Shown here piece after piece: positions 33,365 to 41,354 of a stretch of 64,000 bases of DNA (positions within the stretch are counted from its first letter, which is position 1; every line of letters begins with the position of its first letter). The DNA lies in assembly GCF_000284035.1 (NCBI RefSeq), contig NC_016887.1:3534001-3598000 (forward strand), written 5' to 3'. This DNA comes from Nocardia cyriacigeorgica GUH-2. GTDB taxonomy: Bacteria > Actinomycetota > Actinomycetes > Mycobacteriales > Mycobacteriaceae. The notes under the pieces were generated by a model. The model saw only the letters and a list, made by a program, of their open reading frames with translations. It had not been told where the DNA came from and ran no database searches. Made by a program: the position numbers and the translations under genes.

Positions 33365-35089
33365 TCACCCGGTCACCCGCCAGCCCTGCGCACGCTCGCG
33401 TTCACGCCAGAATTCGGCGTATTTGCCTGGCCGGTCGATGAGCTCGTCGTGCGTCCCGCGTTGCACGATCCGCCCCGCGTCGAGCACCAGAATCTGGTCG
33501 GCGGCGGCGATGGTGTGCAGGCGATGCGCGACGACGAGCAGGGTGCGGTCGGCGGCGAGGGCCCGCATGGCGTCGGTGATCGCGGCCTCGTTCTCCGGAT
33601 CCAGGGCCGCGGTGGCCTCGTCGAACAGCACGATCGGCGCCTGCTTGACCAACGCCCTGGCGATCGAGACCCGTTGCCGTTCACCGCCGGACAGACTCGC
33701 CCCACCTTCGCCGACCCGGGTGTTCCAGCCGTCGGGCAGCCGCTCGACGATCTCGTCGACCCGCGCCAGCCGCGCCGCCGCCCGGACCTCCGCGTCGGTG
33801 GCCTCCGGCCGGCCGATGCGAATGTTCTCCGCGATGGTGTCGTCGAACAGGTAGACGTCCTGGAACACCATGGCGAGCTGATGCATCAGGGCGTCCGTGC
33901 GCCACTGCCGCACGTCCACCCCGCCGATGCACACCGTGCCGGAGTCGGCGTCCCAGAATCGTGCCATCAGCCGCAGCAGGGTGGTCTTACCCGAGCCCGA
34001 GGGGCCGACGATCGCGGTCAAGGTGCCGGGTGCGGCGGTGAATTCCACATCCCGCAACACCGGCTGATCTCCGTAACCGAACCCGACGCCGTGCAGCGCG
34101 ACCTCGCCGGGGCGGGTCGCCTTCCGCACCGATCCCTCGGGCAGCGCGGGTACCGCCAAGACCTCATCGATGCGGTCGATGGTCTCCGCGGCGATGCGCA
34201 GGGCTGCCGAATGGTCGACCATTTCGATCAACGGACCCGCGAAGCGTGTGACGAGCACCAGCAGCGCGATCAGTTCGGCGGCCTCGAGCGAACCACCAAG
34301 CGCCAGCACCACACCCAGCGCGATGAGCGCGACGAACGCCGCCTGCACGGCTGTCGAGAACGCCACCAGTGCGGACACCGCCTTGCGGGTCAGCGCACCG
34401 TAGGCGCGGCGCTGTCCGGTGAGCGCGTCATCGAGCAGGGTGTTCCCGGTGCCGGCCCGGCCGAACGCCCGCAGCACCGGCTGGCGCTTGGCGAATTCGA
34501 CGACCCGGCTCGCCGCTTCGACCTCGGCGTCGTCGATGGCGCCGAAGCTGCGGGCGATGGCCTCGCGGGCCCGGGTGTGCGTGACCAGCAGCACCAGCCC
34601 GGCGATGAGCAACGCGACGGCCAGACGTGCGTCGAAGACGAACATGCCCAGGGCCACCACCACCGGTGTGGTCACCGCGGCGATCACCGGCTGCATCAGG
34701 TGCGCCGGCACCGCGATGATGTTCGTCGTGCCCTGCGACATGGCGTGGGTGAGCCGGCCGGTGCGGTCGGTGTCGAACCAGCCCAACGGCATCCGCGCCA
34801 GCTGATCGGCGACCCGGTGGTGCAGGCCGAGCAGCAGATCGTCACCGATGCGCTGGCCCAGCATCGCCTGCGTGTAATACACCAGGCTCGCGGCGATCGT
34901 GGTGGCCGCCAGCGCGCTGAGCCACGGCGTGGCCGCCTCGGCGTCACCGGCCAGCAGCGGCCGCAGCACCGGCACCAGCAGCAGCACACAGACGCCCTGC
35001 AAGACCGCGAATCCGAGCATCGCCGCGATCCAGCGCAGGAAACGGGGGCGGTCGCCCGGATCGACCAGGCCGAACAGTTTGGCGATCAT
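33365..35089 (-). CDS. ABC transporter, fused permease-ATPase (IrtB/YbtQ-like)
   Basis: ATG 35089 overlaps the upstream gene's stop (ATGA) and has AAGGAG before it; homology starts at MIAKLFGLVDPGDRPR. The 574-residue half-transporter has six membrane helices (about 20-290) with RMPLGWFDTDRTGRLTHAMS, then an ATPase with Walker A GPSGSGKTT, signature LSGGERQRVSIARAL and Walker B IVLFDEATAALDPENE. It pairs with the next gene. The exporter fold plus these motifs resembles siderophore importers IrtAB/YbtPQ; drug or lipid export is the alternative. Confidence 0.85.
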   Translation of the reverse strand: MIAKLFGLVDPGDRPRFLRWIAAMLGFAVLQGVCVLLLVPVLRPLLAGDAEAATPWLSALAATTIAASLVYYTQAMLGQRIGDDLLLGLHHRVADQLARMPLGWFDTDRTGRLTHAMSQGTTNIIAVPAHLMQPVIAAVTTPVVVALGMFVFDARLAVALLIAGLVLLVTHTRAREAIARSFGAIDDAEVEAASRVVEFAKRQPVLRAFGRAGTGNTLLDDALTGQRRAYGALTRKAVSALVAFSTAVQAAFVALIALGVVLALGGSLEAAELIALLVLVTRFAGPLIEMVDHSAALRIAAETIDRIDEVLAVPALPEGSVRKATRPGEVALHGVGFGYGDQPVLRDVEFTAAPGTLTAIVGPSGSGKTTLLRLMARFWDADSGTVCIGGVDVRQWRTDALMHQLAMVFQDVYLFDDTIAENIRIGRPEATDAEVRAAARLARVDEIVERLPDGWNTRVGEGGASLSGGERQRVSIARALVKQAPIVLFDEATAALDPENEAAITDAMRALAADRTLLVVAHRLHTIAAADQILVLDAGRIVQRGTHDELIDRPGKYAEFWRERERAQGWRVTG

Positions 35090-36852
35090 CGGGACAGCTC
35101 CTTCGACAGTGTTTGGGCGGCCCACATCCGCGCGTACTCGCCGGCGGCGGCGAGCAATTCGTCATGATGGCCGGTCTCCACCACGCGCCCGCGGGAGAGC
35201 ACCACGATGCGATCGGCACCGCGGATGGTGTGCAGGCGGTGGGCGATCACCAGCAGGGTGCGGCCCGCGATCAGCCGCGACAGCGCGTCCTGCACCGCCG
35301 CTTCCGATTCCGGGTCGGCGAAGGCGGTCGCCTCGTCCAGCACCAGGATCGGTGCGTCGGCGACGATCGCGCGGGCGATCGCGATGCGCTGGGCTTCGCC
35401 GCCGGACAGCTGCGCGTCGACCCCGACCTCGCTGTCGTAGCCGCGCGGCAGCGTGAGGATCCGCTCGTGGATGGCCGCCGCGCGCGCTGCCGCTTCGATC
35501 GTGGCCGCATCGGCCGCCGGCCGAGCCAGCGCGATATTGTCGCGAATCGAGGTGCGCAGCAGTGAGGTCTCCTGGAAGACGAACCCGATGTGGCGGTACA
35601 GCTCGTGTTCGGCGATATCGCGGACGTCGACGCCGCCGATGCGCACCGATCCCGCGTCGACATCCCAGAATCGCGGCAGCAGCCGGGCCAGCGTCGATTT
35701 CCCCGACCCGGAGGCGCCGACAAGCGCGGTGACGGTGCCGGGCGCCAGCGTGAGGTCGATGCCGTCGAGGGCGTATCCGCGTCCGTCGTAGGAGAACCGG
35801 ACCCCCTCGAAGTCGACCCGAGTACCGTTGGGCACCACCGGGACTCGCGCGTGTGGCAGTTCGGGCGTGGCGAGCACGCCGGCGATCCGGTCGGCGGCGG
35901 CGCGCGCCACCTGCATGGCCAGCGCGCCGAATCCGATCGCCAGCACCGGCGCGCCCAAACCGACCACCAGCATGGTGAAGGCGATGAGCTCGGCCGGTTC
36001 GGTACCGAGCCATACCCCTGCGCCCAGAGCCACGACCAGCAGTACCGGCGGCGAGATCAACACCGAGGCCACCGCTTCGAGCCGGTGCATCGGGCCGATC
36101 CATTCGCCGAGGAAGCGGGCGAGGTCGTCGCCGGCGCGCCGGTAGCGATCCTGTGCGCGGTCGGCCTGGCCGAACGCCTTCACCACCGCGATGCCATCGA
36201 CGTATTCGATAACGGCGGCGTCGACCTTCTCGAGTTCGGCGTTCCAGCGCGCCATCCGGGCAGCTTCATCCCGCGACATCACCGCGGTGAGGACGAACCA
36301 GGCGATCAACGGCACCAGGCACACCAGCGCCAGCCGCCAATCCAGCACGAACAGGTACACCAGCGCCACCACCGGGGTCACGACGGCGGCGACCAGGTCG
36401 TTGATCGCGTGCGCCACCAGGTGGTGGATGGCGGTGACGTCGTCGGTCAGCGCCCGTTTCACCCGTCCGGAGCTGCGCGCGGTGAACCAGCCGAGCGGGA
36501 CCCGGCCGAGCCGATCGGCCATGGCACGGCGCAGTCCGGCGGCGACGTCGGCGTCGGCGCGATGGCTGATGGTGTACGCGGCGGCCGCGCAGCCGGTGCG
36601 AATCAGGAAGCCGAGGCCTGCGACGACGACCCAGCTCCACACCGCGCCGCGGTCGGCCGGCGCGTCGGCGAGCAGTTCGCGTGCGATCCCGACGACCGCG
36701 AGGTAGGGCGCCATGGCGGCCAGCGCACCGACGACCTGAAGGGCGGCCGCCACGGCCAGTGGCCGGCGCGCAGGTGACAGCACCGCGCGCAGTCCCGTGG
36801 CGGCCGCTGGCTCCGCGACGGCCGTGATCGGCTCCGATACCGCAGTACTCAT
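35086..36852 (-). CDS. ABC transporter, fused permease-ATPase (IrtA/YbtP-like, no SIP domain)
   Basis: A 588-residue half-transporter: membrane domain (about 30-320) with RVPLGWFTARSSGRVKRALT and VTPVVALVYLFVLDWRLAL, then Walker A GASGSGKST, signature LSGGEAQRIAIARAI and Walker B ILVLDEATAFADPESE. The EATAFADPE stretch is characteristic of YbtPQ/IrtAB-type siderophore transporters. It lacks the N-terminal siderophore-interacting domain of mycobacterial IrtA. It is first in a two-gene, 4-nt-overlapping operon and probably forms a heterodimer with the downstream gene. Confidence 0.85.
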   Translation of the reverse strand: MSTAVSEPITAVAEPAAATGLRAVLSPARRPLAVAAALQVVGALAAMAPYLAVVGIARELLADAPADRGAVWSWVVVAGLGFLIRTGCAAAAYTISHRADADVAAGLRRAMADRLGRVPLGWFTARSSGRVKRALTDDVTAIHHLVAHAINDLVAAVVTPVVALVYLFVLDWRLALVCLVPLIAWFVLTAVMSRDEAARMARWNAELEKVDAAVIEYVDGIAVVKAFGQADRAQDRYRRAGDDLARFLGEWIGPMHRLEAVASVLISPPVLLVVALGAGVWLGTEPAELIAFTMLVVGLGAPVLAIGFGALAMQVARAAADRIAGVLATPELPHARVPVVPNGTRVDFEGVRFSYDGRGYALDGIDLTLAPGTVTALVGASGSGKSTLARLLPRFWDVDAGSVRIGGVDVRDIAEHELYRHIGFVFQETSLLRTSIRDNIALARPAADAATIEAAARAAAIHERILTLPRGYDSEVGVDAQLSGGEAQRIAIARAIVADAPILVLDEATAFADPESEAAVQDALSRLIAGRTLLVIAHRLHTIRGADRIVVLSRGRVVETGHHDELLAAAGEYARMWAAQTLSKELSR

Positions 36853-36870
36853 GTAACCCCCGATGGGAAA

Positions 36871-36887
36871 TTGGATCAGTGTTCTAA
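36871..36887. promoter_or_regulatory. Candidate TetR operator before the ABC operon
   Basis: TTGGATCAGTGTTCTAA is an imperfect 17-bp palindrome (four mismatched positions around the centre base), 18 bp upstream of the ABC operon start and in the only AT-rich part of the gap. Confidence 0.4.
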
Positions 36888-36992
36888 TTTTGAGTGTAGC
36901 GGTGCACCCCGCACGCGCAAGGAGGTGTTCTCAGCAGCGATGAACGAGCGCGGACATCGCCGAGCCGCCGCGCGACACGGCGGCCGGGTCGC

Positions 36993-37688
36993 CTACTCGG
37001 ACTCCGCGGTCGCCTTCAGTTCGGCCAACCGCAATTCCAGCCCATCGAGCAAACGCTCCAACGCGTATCGGCCGTATTCGCGCCGGACTCTGCGGCGTTC
37101 GGCCTCATCGGCCGCGATGAAATCGGTGACCATGCGGCGCATCTGCTCGGCACCCACGCCGGCATCGGGGTGGGTGTCCAGCATCCGATGCAGACCGGTC
37201 AGGCCACCGCCGTCGGGATCGCGGGCGCGCTGATCGTCGAGGGCGATCAGGCCGAGGCAGGTGTTGAACGCGATCGAATAGGCAGTGGCCGATTCCTCGC
37301 CCCAACCGGCCTCGAGCATGCGCGCCACACCGGCATCGAGCACGGGCACCAGTTGTTCGGTTTGCGGACCGTTGCGCAGCAGCCATGCGGCGACGCCGGG
37401 ATACTGCGCCAGCTGGTCGATCATCGCCGTCAGCACCCGGTGCAGTAAGGCCCGCCAATCGGTGTCGTCGAGCGGCAGGCGCATATCGGCGTAGATCTTG
37501 TCCACGACGGCGGCGCAGACCCGTTCGCGGTCGCCGATGTGGTGATAGATCACCGACAGCGAGGTGTCCAGGCGGGCGGTGAGGTCGCGCATGGTCCAGC
37601 CATCGAGGCCGCGTTCGGCGGTCAGCGCGACGGCGGCCTCGGTGATGGCCGCCGGGGTCAGGCCGGTCCGGTATGCGCGCCGAGCCAC
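36993..37688 (-). CDS. TetR-family regulator, likely of the ABC operon
   Basis: A 231-residue protein with GTG start. HTH: LTPAAITEAAVALTAERGLD and WTMRDLTARLDTSLSVIYHH. The C-domain (LLHRVLTAMIDQLAQYPGVA, LLRNGPQTEQLVPVLDAGVA) fits the TetR_C family of drug or metabolite sensors. It is transcribed in the same direction as the ABC pair, 140 bp upstream, so it may be their repressor. It follows the DUF5997 gene's coding end by only 6 bp. Confidence 0.88.
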   Translation of the reverse strand: MARRAYRTGLTPAAITEAAVALTAERGLDGWTMRDLTARLDTSLSVIYHHIGDRERVCAAVVDKIYADMRLPLDDTDWRALLHRVLTAMIDQLAQYPGVAAWLLRNGPQTEQLVPVLDAGVARMLEAGWGEESATAYSIAFNTCLGLIALDDQRARDPDGGGLTGLHRMLDTHPDAGVGAEQMRRMVTDFIAADEAERRRVRREYGRYALERLLDGLELRLAELKATAESE

Positions 37689-37694
37689 GTCGGG

Positions 37695-38105
37695 CTAGCG
37701 GTTCTTGGCCGGGCGGTTGGTGGCTTCCCGGCGTTCGGCTTCCTTGGCCTTGATGCGCGCGTTCTCGGCCTGCACGGCGGCGTAGTTGTCGCGTTCACGC
37801 AGCAGCCATTCCGGCGGGTCGGCGAGCAGCGCGGCGATCTCGTCGGCGGTCAGCGCGTCGGAGACCTCGGCGCGGGCCAGGCCGCTGTTGGACACGCCGA
37901 GCTTGCGGGCGGTGATATCGCGCGGGAAGGGGCCGGTGCGACGCAGGTCGGTCAGCCACTGGGGCGGGTCGGTGCGCAGCTTGTCGAGCTCGGCCCGGGT
38001 GATCGGGGTGTTGCGAAATTCCTCGGGGGCCGCCGGAAGGTAGATGCCGAGTTTGTTCGCCGCCGTCAGCGGCTTCATGGTCTGCGGTTTCTTGTCCGGG
38101 CTCAC
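37695..38105 (-). CDS. DUF5997 family protein
   Basis: A 136-residue protein with GTG start exactly 6 nt after TAGGCT, so it is probably leaderless. The core MKPLTAANKLGIYLPAAPEEF, split as LTAANKLGIYLPAAP and EEFRNTPITRAELDKL, and WLTDLRRTGPFPRDITARKL match DUF5997, an uncharacterised actinobacterial family usually encoded divergently from the LysR type found next door. A basic tail follows. It is presumed soluble; function unknown. Confidence 0.88.
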   Translation of the reverse strand: MSPDKKPQTMKPLTAANKLGIYLPAAPEEFRNTPITRAELDKLRTDPPQWLTDLRRTGPFPRDITARKLGVSNSGLARAEVSDALTADEIAALLADPPEWLLRERDNYAAVQAENARIKAKEAERREATNRPAKNR

Positions 38106-38170
38106 CGATACAGCCTACTGGGCCCGGCCGCACGCTCGTCGCGGCGGGCCGTGCGCATACGCTGATACGA

Positions 38171-39118
38171 ATGAGCCGCTTCGCTTCGATCGATATCGTG
38201 CGTCTGCGCTGGTTCGTCGCGGTCGCGGAGGAGCTGCATTTCGCGCGGGCGGCGAAGGCGCTGCACATCTCCCGCCAGAAGCTCAGCCACACCGTCATCG
38301 AGCTGGAGAACGAACTCGGGGTGAAGCTGTTCGTGCCGGGGGCGAGCCCCACACGGTTGACCGGGGACGGCGCCGAACTGCTGGCCGAGGCCAAGCAACT
38401 CATCGCCGCGGCCGAGGCCGAGCAACCCGCTTCCGGTCCGGCTGAGAGCGCCGGGCTGCGGGTCGGTTTCGTGCCCGGCGTCACGGTGTCGAAATGGGAG
38501 CGGATCTGGGCCGAACGGTTTCCCGGGATCGCGCTGGCGCTCGAACCGATCGCACAGGCCGACCAGCTCGACGCCCTGCGCGACGGCCGCGTCGACATGT
38601 GTTTCGTACGGCTGCCCATCGACACCACGGGGTTGAGCGCAATCCCGCTCTACCGCGAACTGCCCGTCGTCGTGGTGCCCAAAGAGCATCCGATCTCGGT
38701 GTTCACCGAGGTCACCACCGGCGATCTGGCCGAGGAACAGCGCCAGGACACCAGCGATCTCGATCGCGCCGCCGGCAGCATCGAATTGGTGGCCGCCGGC
38801 GTCGGGGTGGCGATCGTGCCGCATTCGATCGCCCGGCTGCACGCCCGCCGCGATGTGGTGTACCGGACGGTGACCGATGCGCCGGCGACCGACATCGCCC
38901 TCGCCTGGCCCGCCGACCGGACCACCGAGCTGGTTGAAGAGTTCATCGGCGTGGTCCGCGGCCGCTCCGAACGTAGCTCCCGCGCACCGTCGGCAGAGCG
39001 GGCGGCAGCGCCCACGCGCGGCGGCAAGAAACCGGCCGCCGAAAAGAAGCCAGCGAAGCCGCGATCATCCGGTGCCCGTTCGAGCGCCAAGAAACCGGCC
39101 CGGCGACGCGGCCGCTAG
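38171..39118 (+). CDS. LysR-family regulator with Lys/Arg-rich tail
   Basis: A 315-residue protein; TACGCT ends 7 nt before the ATG (leaderless). HTH: LRWFVAVAEELHFARAAKAL, HISRQKLSHTVIELENELGV. The effector domain runs to about residue 265, followed by a 50-residue tail rich in Lys, Arg and Ala (GGKKPAAEKKPAKPRSS). Such tails bind DNA non-specifically in actinobacterial nucleoid proteins. It is divergent from DUF5997, its probable target. Confidence 0.9.
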   Translation: MSRFASIDIVRLRWFVAVAEELHFARAAKALHISRQKLSHTVIELENELGVKLFVPGASPTRLTGDGAELLAEAKQLIAAAEAEQPASGPAESAGLRVGFVPGVTVSKWERIWAERFPGIALALEPIAQADQLDALRDGRVDMCFVRLPIDTTGLSAIPLYRELPVVVVPKEHPISVFTEVTTGDLAEEQRQDTSDLDRAAGSIELVAAGVGVAIVPHSIARLHARRDVVYRTVTDAPATDIALAWPADRTTELVEEFIGVVRGRSERSSRAPSAERAAAPTRGGKKPAAEKKPAKPRSSGARSSAKKPARRRGR

Positions 39119-39201
39119 CCGGCGCCAACGTGACACCAACCTTCCCCATCCATAGTGTGCGGCATCGGTAGCGATGTCCGGAGCAGTCATGAGGAGGAGC
39201 G

Positions 39202-39264
39202 ATGTGCTGGTTCGATCCCGAATCCGAGACCGCCGCGACGACTTCTGCGGCACCCGCGCGCTGA
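39202..39264 (+). CDS. 20-residue upstream ORF coupled to the DUF779-like gene
   Basis: A perfect Shine-Dalgarno (GAGGAGG, 39191-39197) lies 4 nt before ATG 39202. The peptide is MCWFDPESETAATTSAAPAR, and its TGA overlaps the next gene's ATG (TGATG, 39262-39266). The next gene has no RBS of its own, so translation of this ORF should feed it by termination-reinitiation. It could be a regulatory leader or a relic of an N-terminal extension. Confidence 0.5.
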   Translation: MCWFDPESETAATTSAAPAR

Positions 39265-39668
39265 TGCCGGAGCGCAGTGTCCGCGGCGATGCCACCGAGG
39301 CGGCACGCTCGGTGTTGCGGCACCTGATCGACCAGCACGGGCCCGTGCTCCTATTGCTCGGCGCGGGCGCGACGGCCCCGATCTGCCTGCGGGCCCGCGA
39401 TTTTCATGCCGACGACGGCGATGTGCTGGTCACTCGGCTGCCCTGGCATACCGAGTTCTGGATGAGTGGCGACAATTGCGCCCGCTACGCGCGCGATCAC
39501 CTCACCCTCGACGTGCGGCCGGAGGTCGCCGGTGATGCCGCGACCACCTCGCTGGAAGCCGCGGAAGGTTCGCGGTTCGTGCTGCGGGTCCGCCCGCTGG
39601 ACGACGCCGAGTCCGCCGCCGCGGCGGCCGCTCCCCCACCCCGCACCGGCGCCGACCGCCTGCGCTGA
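39264..39668 (+). CDS. DUF779-like protein lacking the usual Cys-Cys motif
   Basis: ATG 39264 overlaps the upstream ORF stop. The 134 residues follow the DUF779 layout: ATEAARSVLRHLIDQHGPVL, a loop, FHADDGDVLVTRLPWHTEFW, HLTLDVRPEV and SLEAAEGSRFVLRVRPLDD. Normal DUF779 proteins, often beside aldehyde dehydrogenases, have a SGGCCDGS-type motif after HGP; here it is LLLGAGATAPIC with a single Cys. The family call is moderate, and loss of the metal-type motif suggests altered function. Confidence 0.6.
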   Translation: MPERSVRGDATEAARSVLRHLIDQHGPVLLLLGAGATAPICLRARDFHADDGDVLVTRLPWHTEFWMSGDNCARYARDHLTLDVRPEVAGDAATTSLEAAEGSRFVLRVRPLDDAESAAAAAAPPPRTGADRLR

Positions 39669-39676
39669 TCCGGAAC

Positions 39677-40117
39677 CTACCGGTAGGGGTCGGTGATATC
39701 CCGCAGACGGGTCAGGGCGCGGCGCAGCTGCTCGGTCGTGCGCGGTCCCAGGTAGTCGGCCCACTCGTTCTCGACCTCGGCCGCGACGGCGTTCGCGACC
39801 GAGGTCGCCTGCTGCCCGCGCGCCGACAAGCGCACCAGCCGGGCCCGGCCGTCGGTGGGGTCGGGCACTCGTTCGACGTAGCCCGCGCGCTCGAGCTGGT
39901 CGACCAGGAACCCCGCCGTCTGCTTGGTGACCTGCGCTTGTTCGGCGAGCTCGGTGAGCCGGATGCCGCCGGGCGCGATTCGCTGCACGATCCTGGCCTG
40001 CGCGAGCGTGATATCGCGGTACCCCGCTTCGGCCAGCGCGGCGAAGACCCGGTTCTCCATCGCCCGATACGGCAAGAACAGCAGCAGCCCGAGCATGGGC
40101 TCCGCGGACCGGTCCAT
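39677..40117 (-). CDS. MarR-family regulator
   Basis: ATG 40117 is chosen for GGAGG 7 nt upstream. The 146-residue protein has the MarR winged helix: ALAEAGYRDITLAQARIVQR, IRLTELAEQAQVTKQTAGFL, VDQLERAGYVERVPDPTDGR and ARLVRLSARGQQ. It is divergent from the mycothiol-type enzyme gene with a perfect palindrome between them, so it probably regulates both. Ligand unknown. Confidence 0.92.
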   Translation of the reverse strand: MDRSAEPMLGLLLFLPYRAMENRVFAALAEAGYRDITLAQARIVQRIAPGGIRLTELAEQAQVTKQTAGFLVDQLERAGYVERVPDPTDGRARLVRLSARGQQATSVANAVAAEVENEWADYLGPRTTEQLRRALTRLRDITDPYR

Positions 40118-40153
40118 CACACCGCCTCCACCCTTGTCATCGGTCAGAGTCAC

Positions 40154-40168
40154 TGACTAAAATAGTCA
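40154..40168. promoter_or_regulatory. MarR operator, perfect 15-bp palindrome
   Basis: TGACTA-AAA-TAGTCA lies in the divergent gap. A further TGACTA half-site follows at 40176-40181. The AT-rich palindrome is typical for MarR dimers. Confidence 0.75.
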
Positions 40169-40236
40169 TAGATTCTGACTAATTCTACGGAATCGCCGCT
40201 GATCCGACGACTCCGATGTCCGGGCAGGTGAGGTCC

Positions 40237-40884
40237 ATGGACCGAGAACAATGCTGGTGGGCGATCGAGCAGCAGCGCCGCGCGGTCGCCGCGGTGCTGG
40301 ACGAGATCGGCGAGGACGAATGGGACACGCCGTCGCTGTGCACGGGCTGGCGTATCCGTGAGGTCGCCGCTCATATCGCCATGACACCGCAGCCACTGTC
40401 GTTGTGGACCATCGCGCGCGAATTCTCCCGTGCGCGTGGCGATTACAACGTGCTCGTCGATACCTTGGCCCGCGCGCATGCCCGTCGCCCCACCACCCAA
40501 CTGGTGGCCGAGATTCGGGATACGGCCGCGTCGCGCCGGCTGCCGAAGGTCACCAACTACCGCAATGTGCTGTTCGACATCATCGTGCACGGCCAGGACA
40601 TCTCGATTCCGCTGGGCCGCCCCGTCCCGGTCCCCAAGGACGCCGCCGCGGCTGCGGCCACCCGCGCTTACGCCGTGGGCCGGCCGGTCTGGCGGCCCCG
40701 GCGCCTCGACGGATTCCGCCTGCGCGCCACCGACACGGCATGGGCCGTGGGCGCGGGCGCGGAGATCGCCGGCCCGATCATCGCGCTACTACTGCTGATC
40801 ACCGGCAGGCCGATCGCGCTGGACCAGCTCACCGGGCCCGGGGTGGACGAGGCGGCGGTGCGCTTGAAGCAGGGCGTCAGCTGA
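40237..40884 (+). CDS. Maleylpyruvate-isomerase-family mycothiol-dependent-type enzyme
   Basis: ATG 40237 has GTGAGG upstream. The 215-residue protein shows the MDMPI N-terminal (DinB-like four-helix) domain: CWWAIEQQRRAVAAVLDEIG, WDTPSLCTGWRIREVAAHI (metal His) and NVLFDIIVHGQDISIPLGRP (metal His). Family members use mycothiol as cofactor in isomerase or transferase reactions, which fits an actinobacterium. The substrate is unknown. It is probably controlled by the divergent MarR. Confidence 0.85.
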   Translation: MDREQCWWAIEQQRRAVAAVLDEIGEDEWDTPSLCTGWRIREVAAHIAMTPQPLSLWTIAREFSRARGDYNVLVDTLARAHARRPTTQLVAEIRDTAASRRLPKVTNYRNVLFDIIVHGQDISIPLGRPVPVPKDAAAAAATRAYAVGRPVWRPRRLDGFRLRATDTAWAVGAGAEIAGPIIALLLLITGRPIALDQLTGPGVDEAAVRLKQGVS

Positions 40885-40888
40885 CCCG

Positions 40889-41314
40889 TCACCCGGGGAT
40901 CGGATGCTCGGCCAGCCACAGTCGCGCGCGCCGGGCCGAAGCGCGCGAGAGCCACGCATCGGCGATGATCTCGGCCAGCTCCTGCCGGGTGATCCGGTGC
41001 AGGTGCGCCGCACGCACCAGCACCGAGGGATGGCCGTCGAAATGCGCGGTGGTGAAGAACGGGGTGGTGCGGTCCTGGACCAGCGCGAGCTTGTCGCCTT
41101 CCGACGGCACCCAGAACATGATCACGTCGTCGTACTTCTCGCCCGTATCCGGGTCGACGGCGTCGGGGCGCGGGGTGCGGAAGAACACGAACGATTTGCC
41201 GCCCACCTGGTAGACGGCATTGCCGCGCGGGCCGTCGACGCGCGTCACATGCGGCATGGCGGCGGCCAGTTCGTGCACATCGGCCGCTCGCGCGGGCCGC
41301 GAGCGCTTCGGCAT
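40889..41314 (-). CDS. MmcQ/YjbR-family protein
   Basis: A 141-residue protein. TACCCT ends 6 nt before the ATG, so the message should be leaderless. The sequence has the CyaY-like YjbR fold pattern: VHELAAAMPHVTRV, VYQVGGKSFVFFRTP, FFTTAHFDGHPSVLVRAAHL, ELAEIIADAWLSRAS. The family is called DNA-binding by annotation habit; the role is unclear. Its start codon lies inside a 14-bp inverted repeat. Confidence 0.88.
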   Translation of the reverse strand: MPKRSRPARAADVHELAAAMPHVTRVDGPRGNAVYQVGGKSFVFFRTPRPDAVDPDTGEKYDDVIMFWVPSEGDKLALVQDRTTPFFTTAHFDGHPSVLVRAAHLHRITRQELAEIIADAWLSRASARRARLWLAEHPIPG

Positions 41315-41348
41315 GCCGCCAGGGTAATCCCGAGCGGCATGCCGAAGC
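41305..41348 (-). terminator. 14-bp inverted repeat covering the yjbR-like start codon
   Basis: GCTTCGGCATGCCG (41305-41318) and CGGCATGCCGAAGC (41335-41348) are exact complements around a 16-nt loop. It lies 7 nt after the gabD2-like stop on the same strand, so it can terminate that gene. It also contains the next gene's ATG (41312-41314), and that gene's -10 box TACCCT is in the loop. Confidence 0.65.
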
Positions 41349-41354
41349 GGCGGT

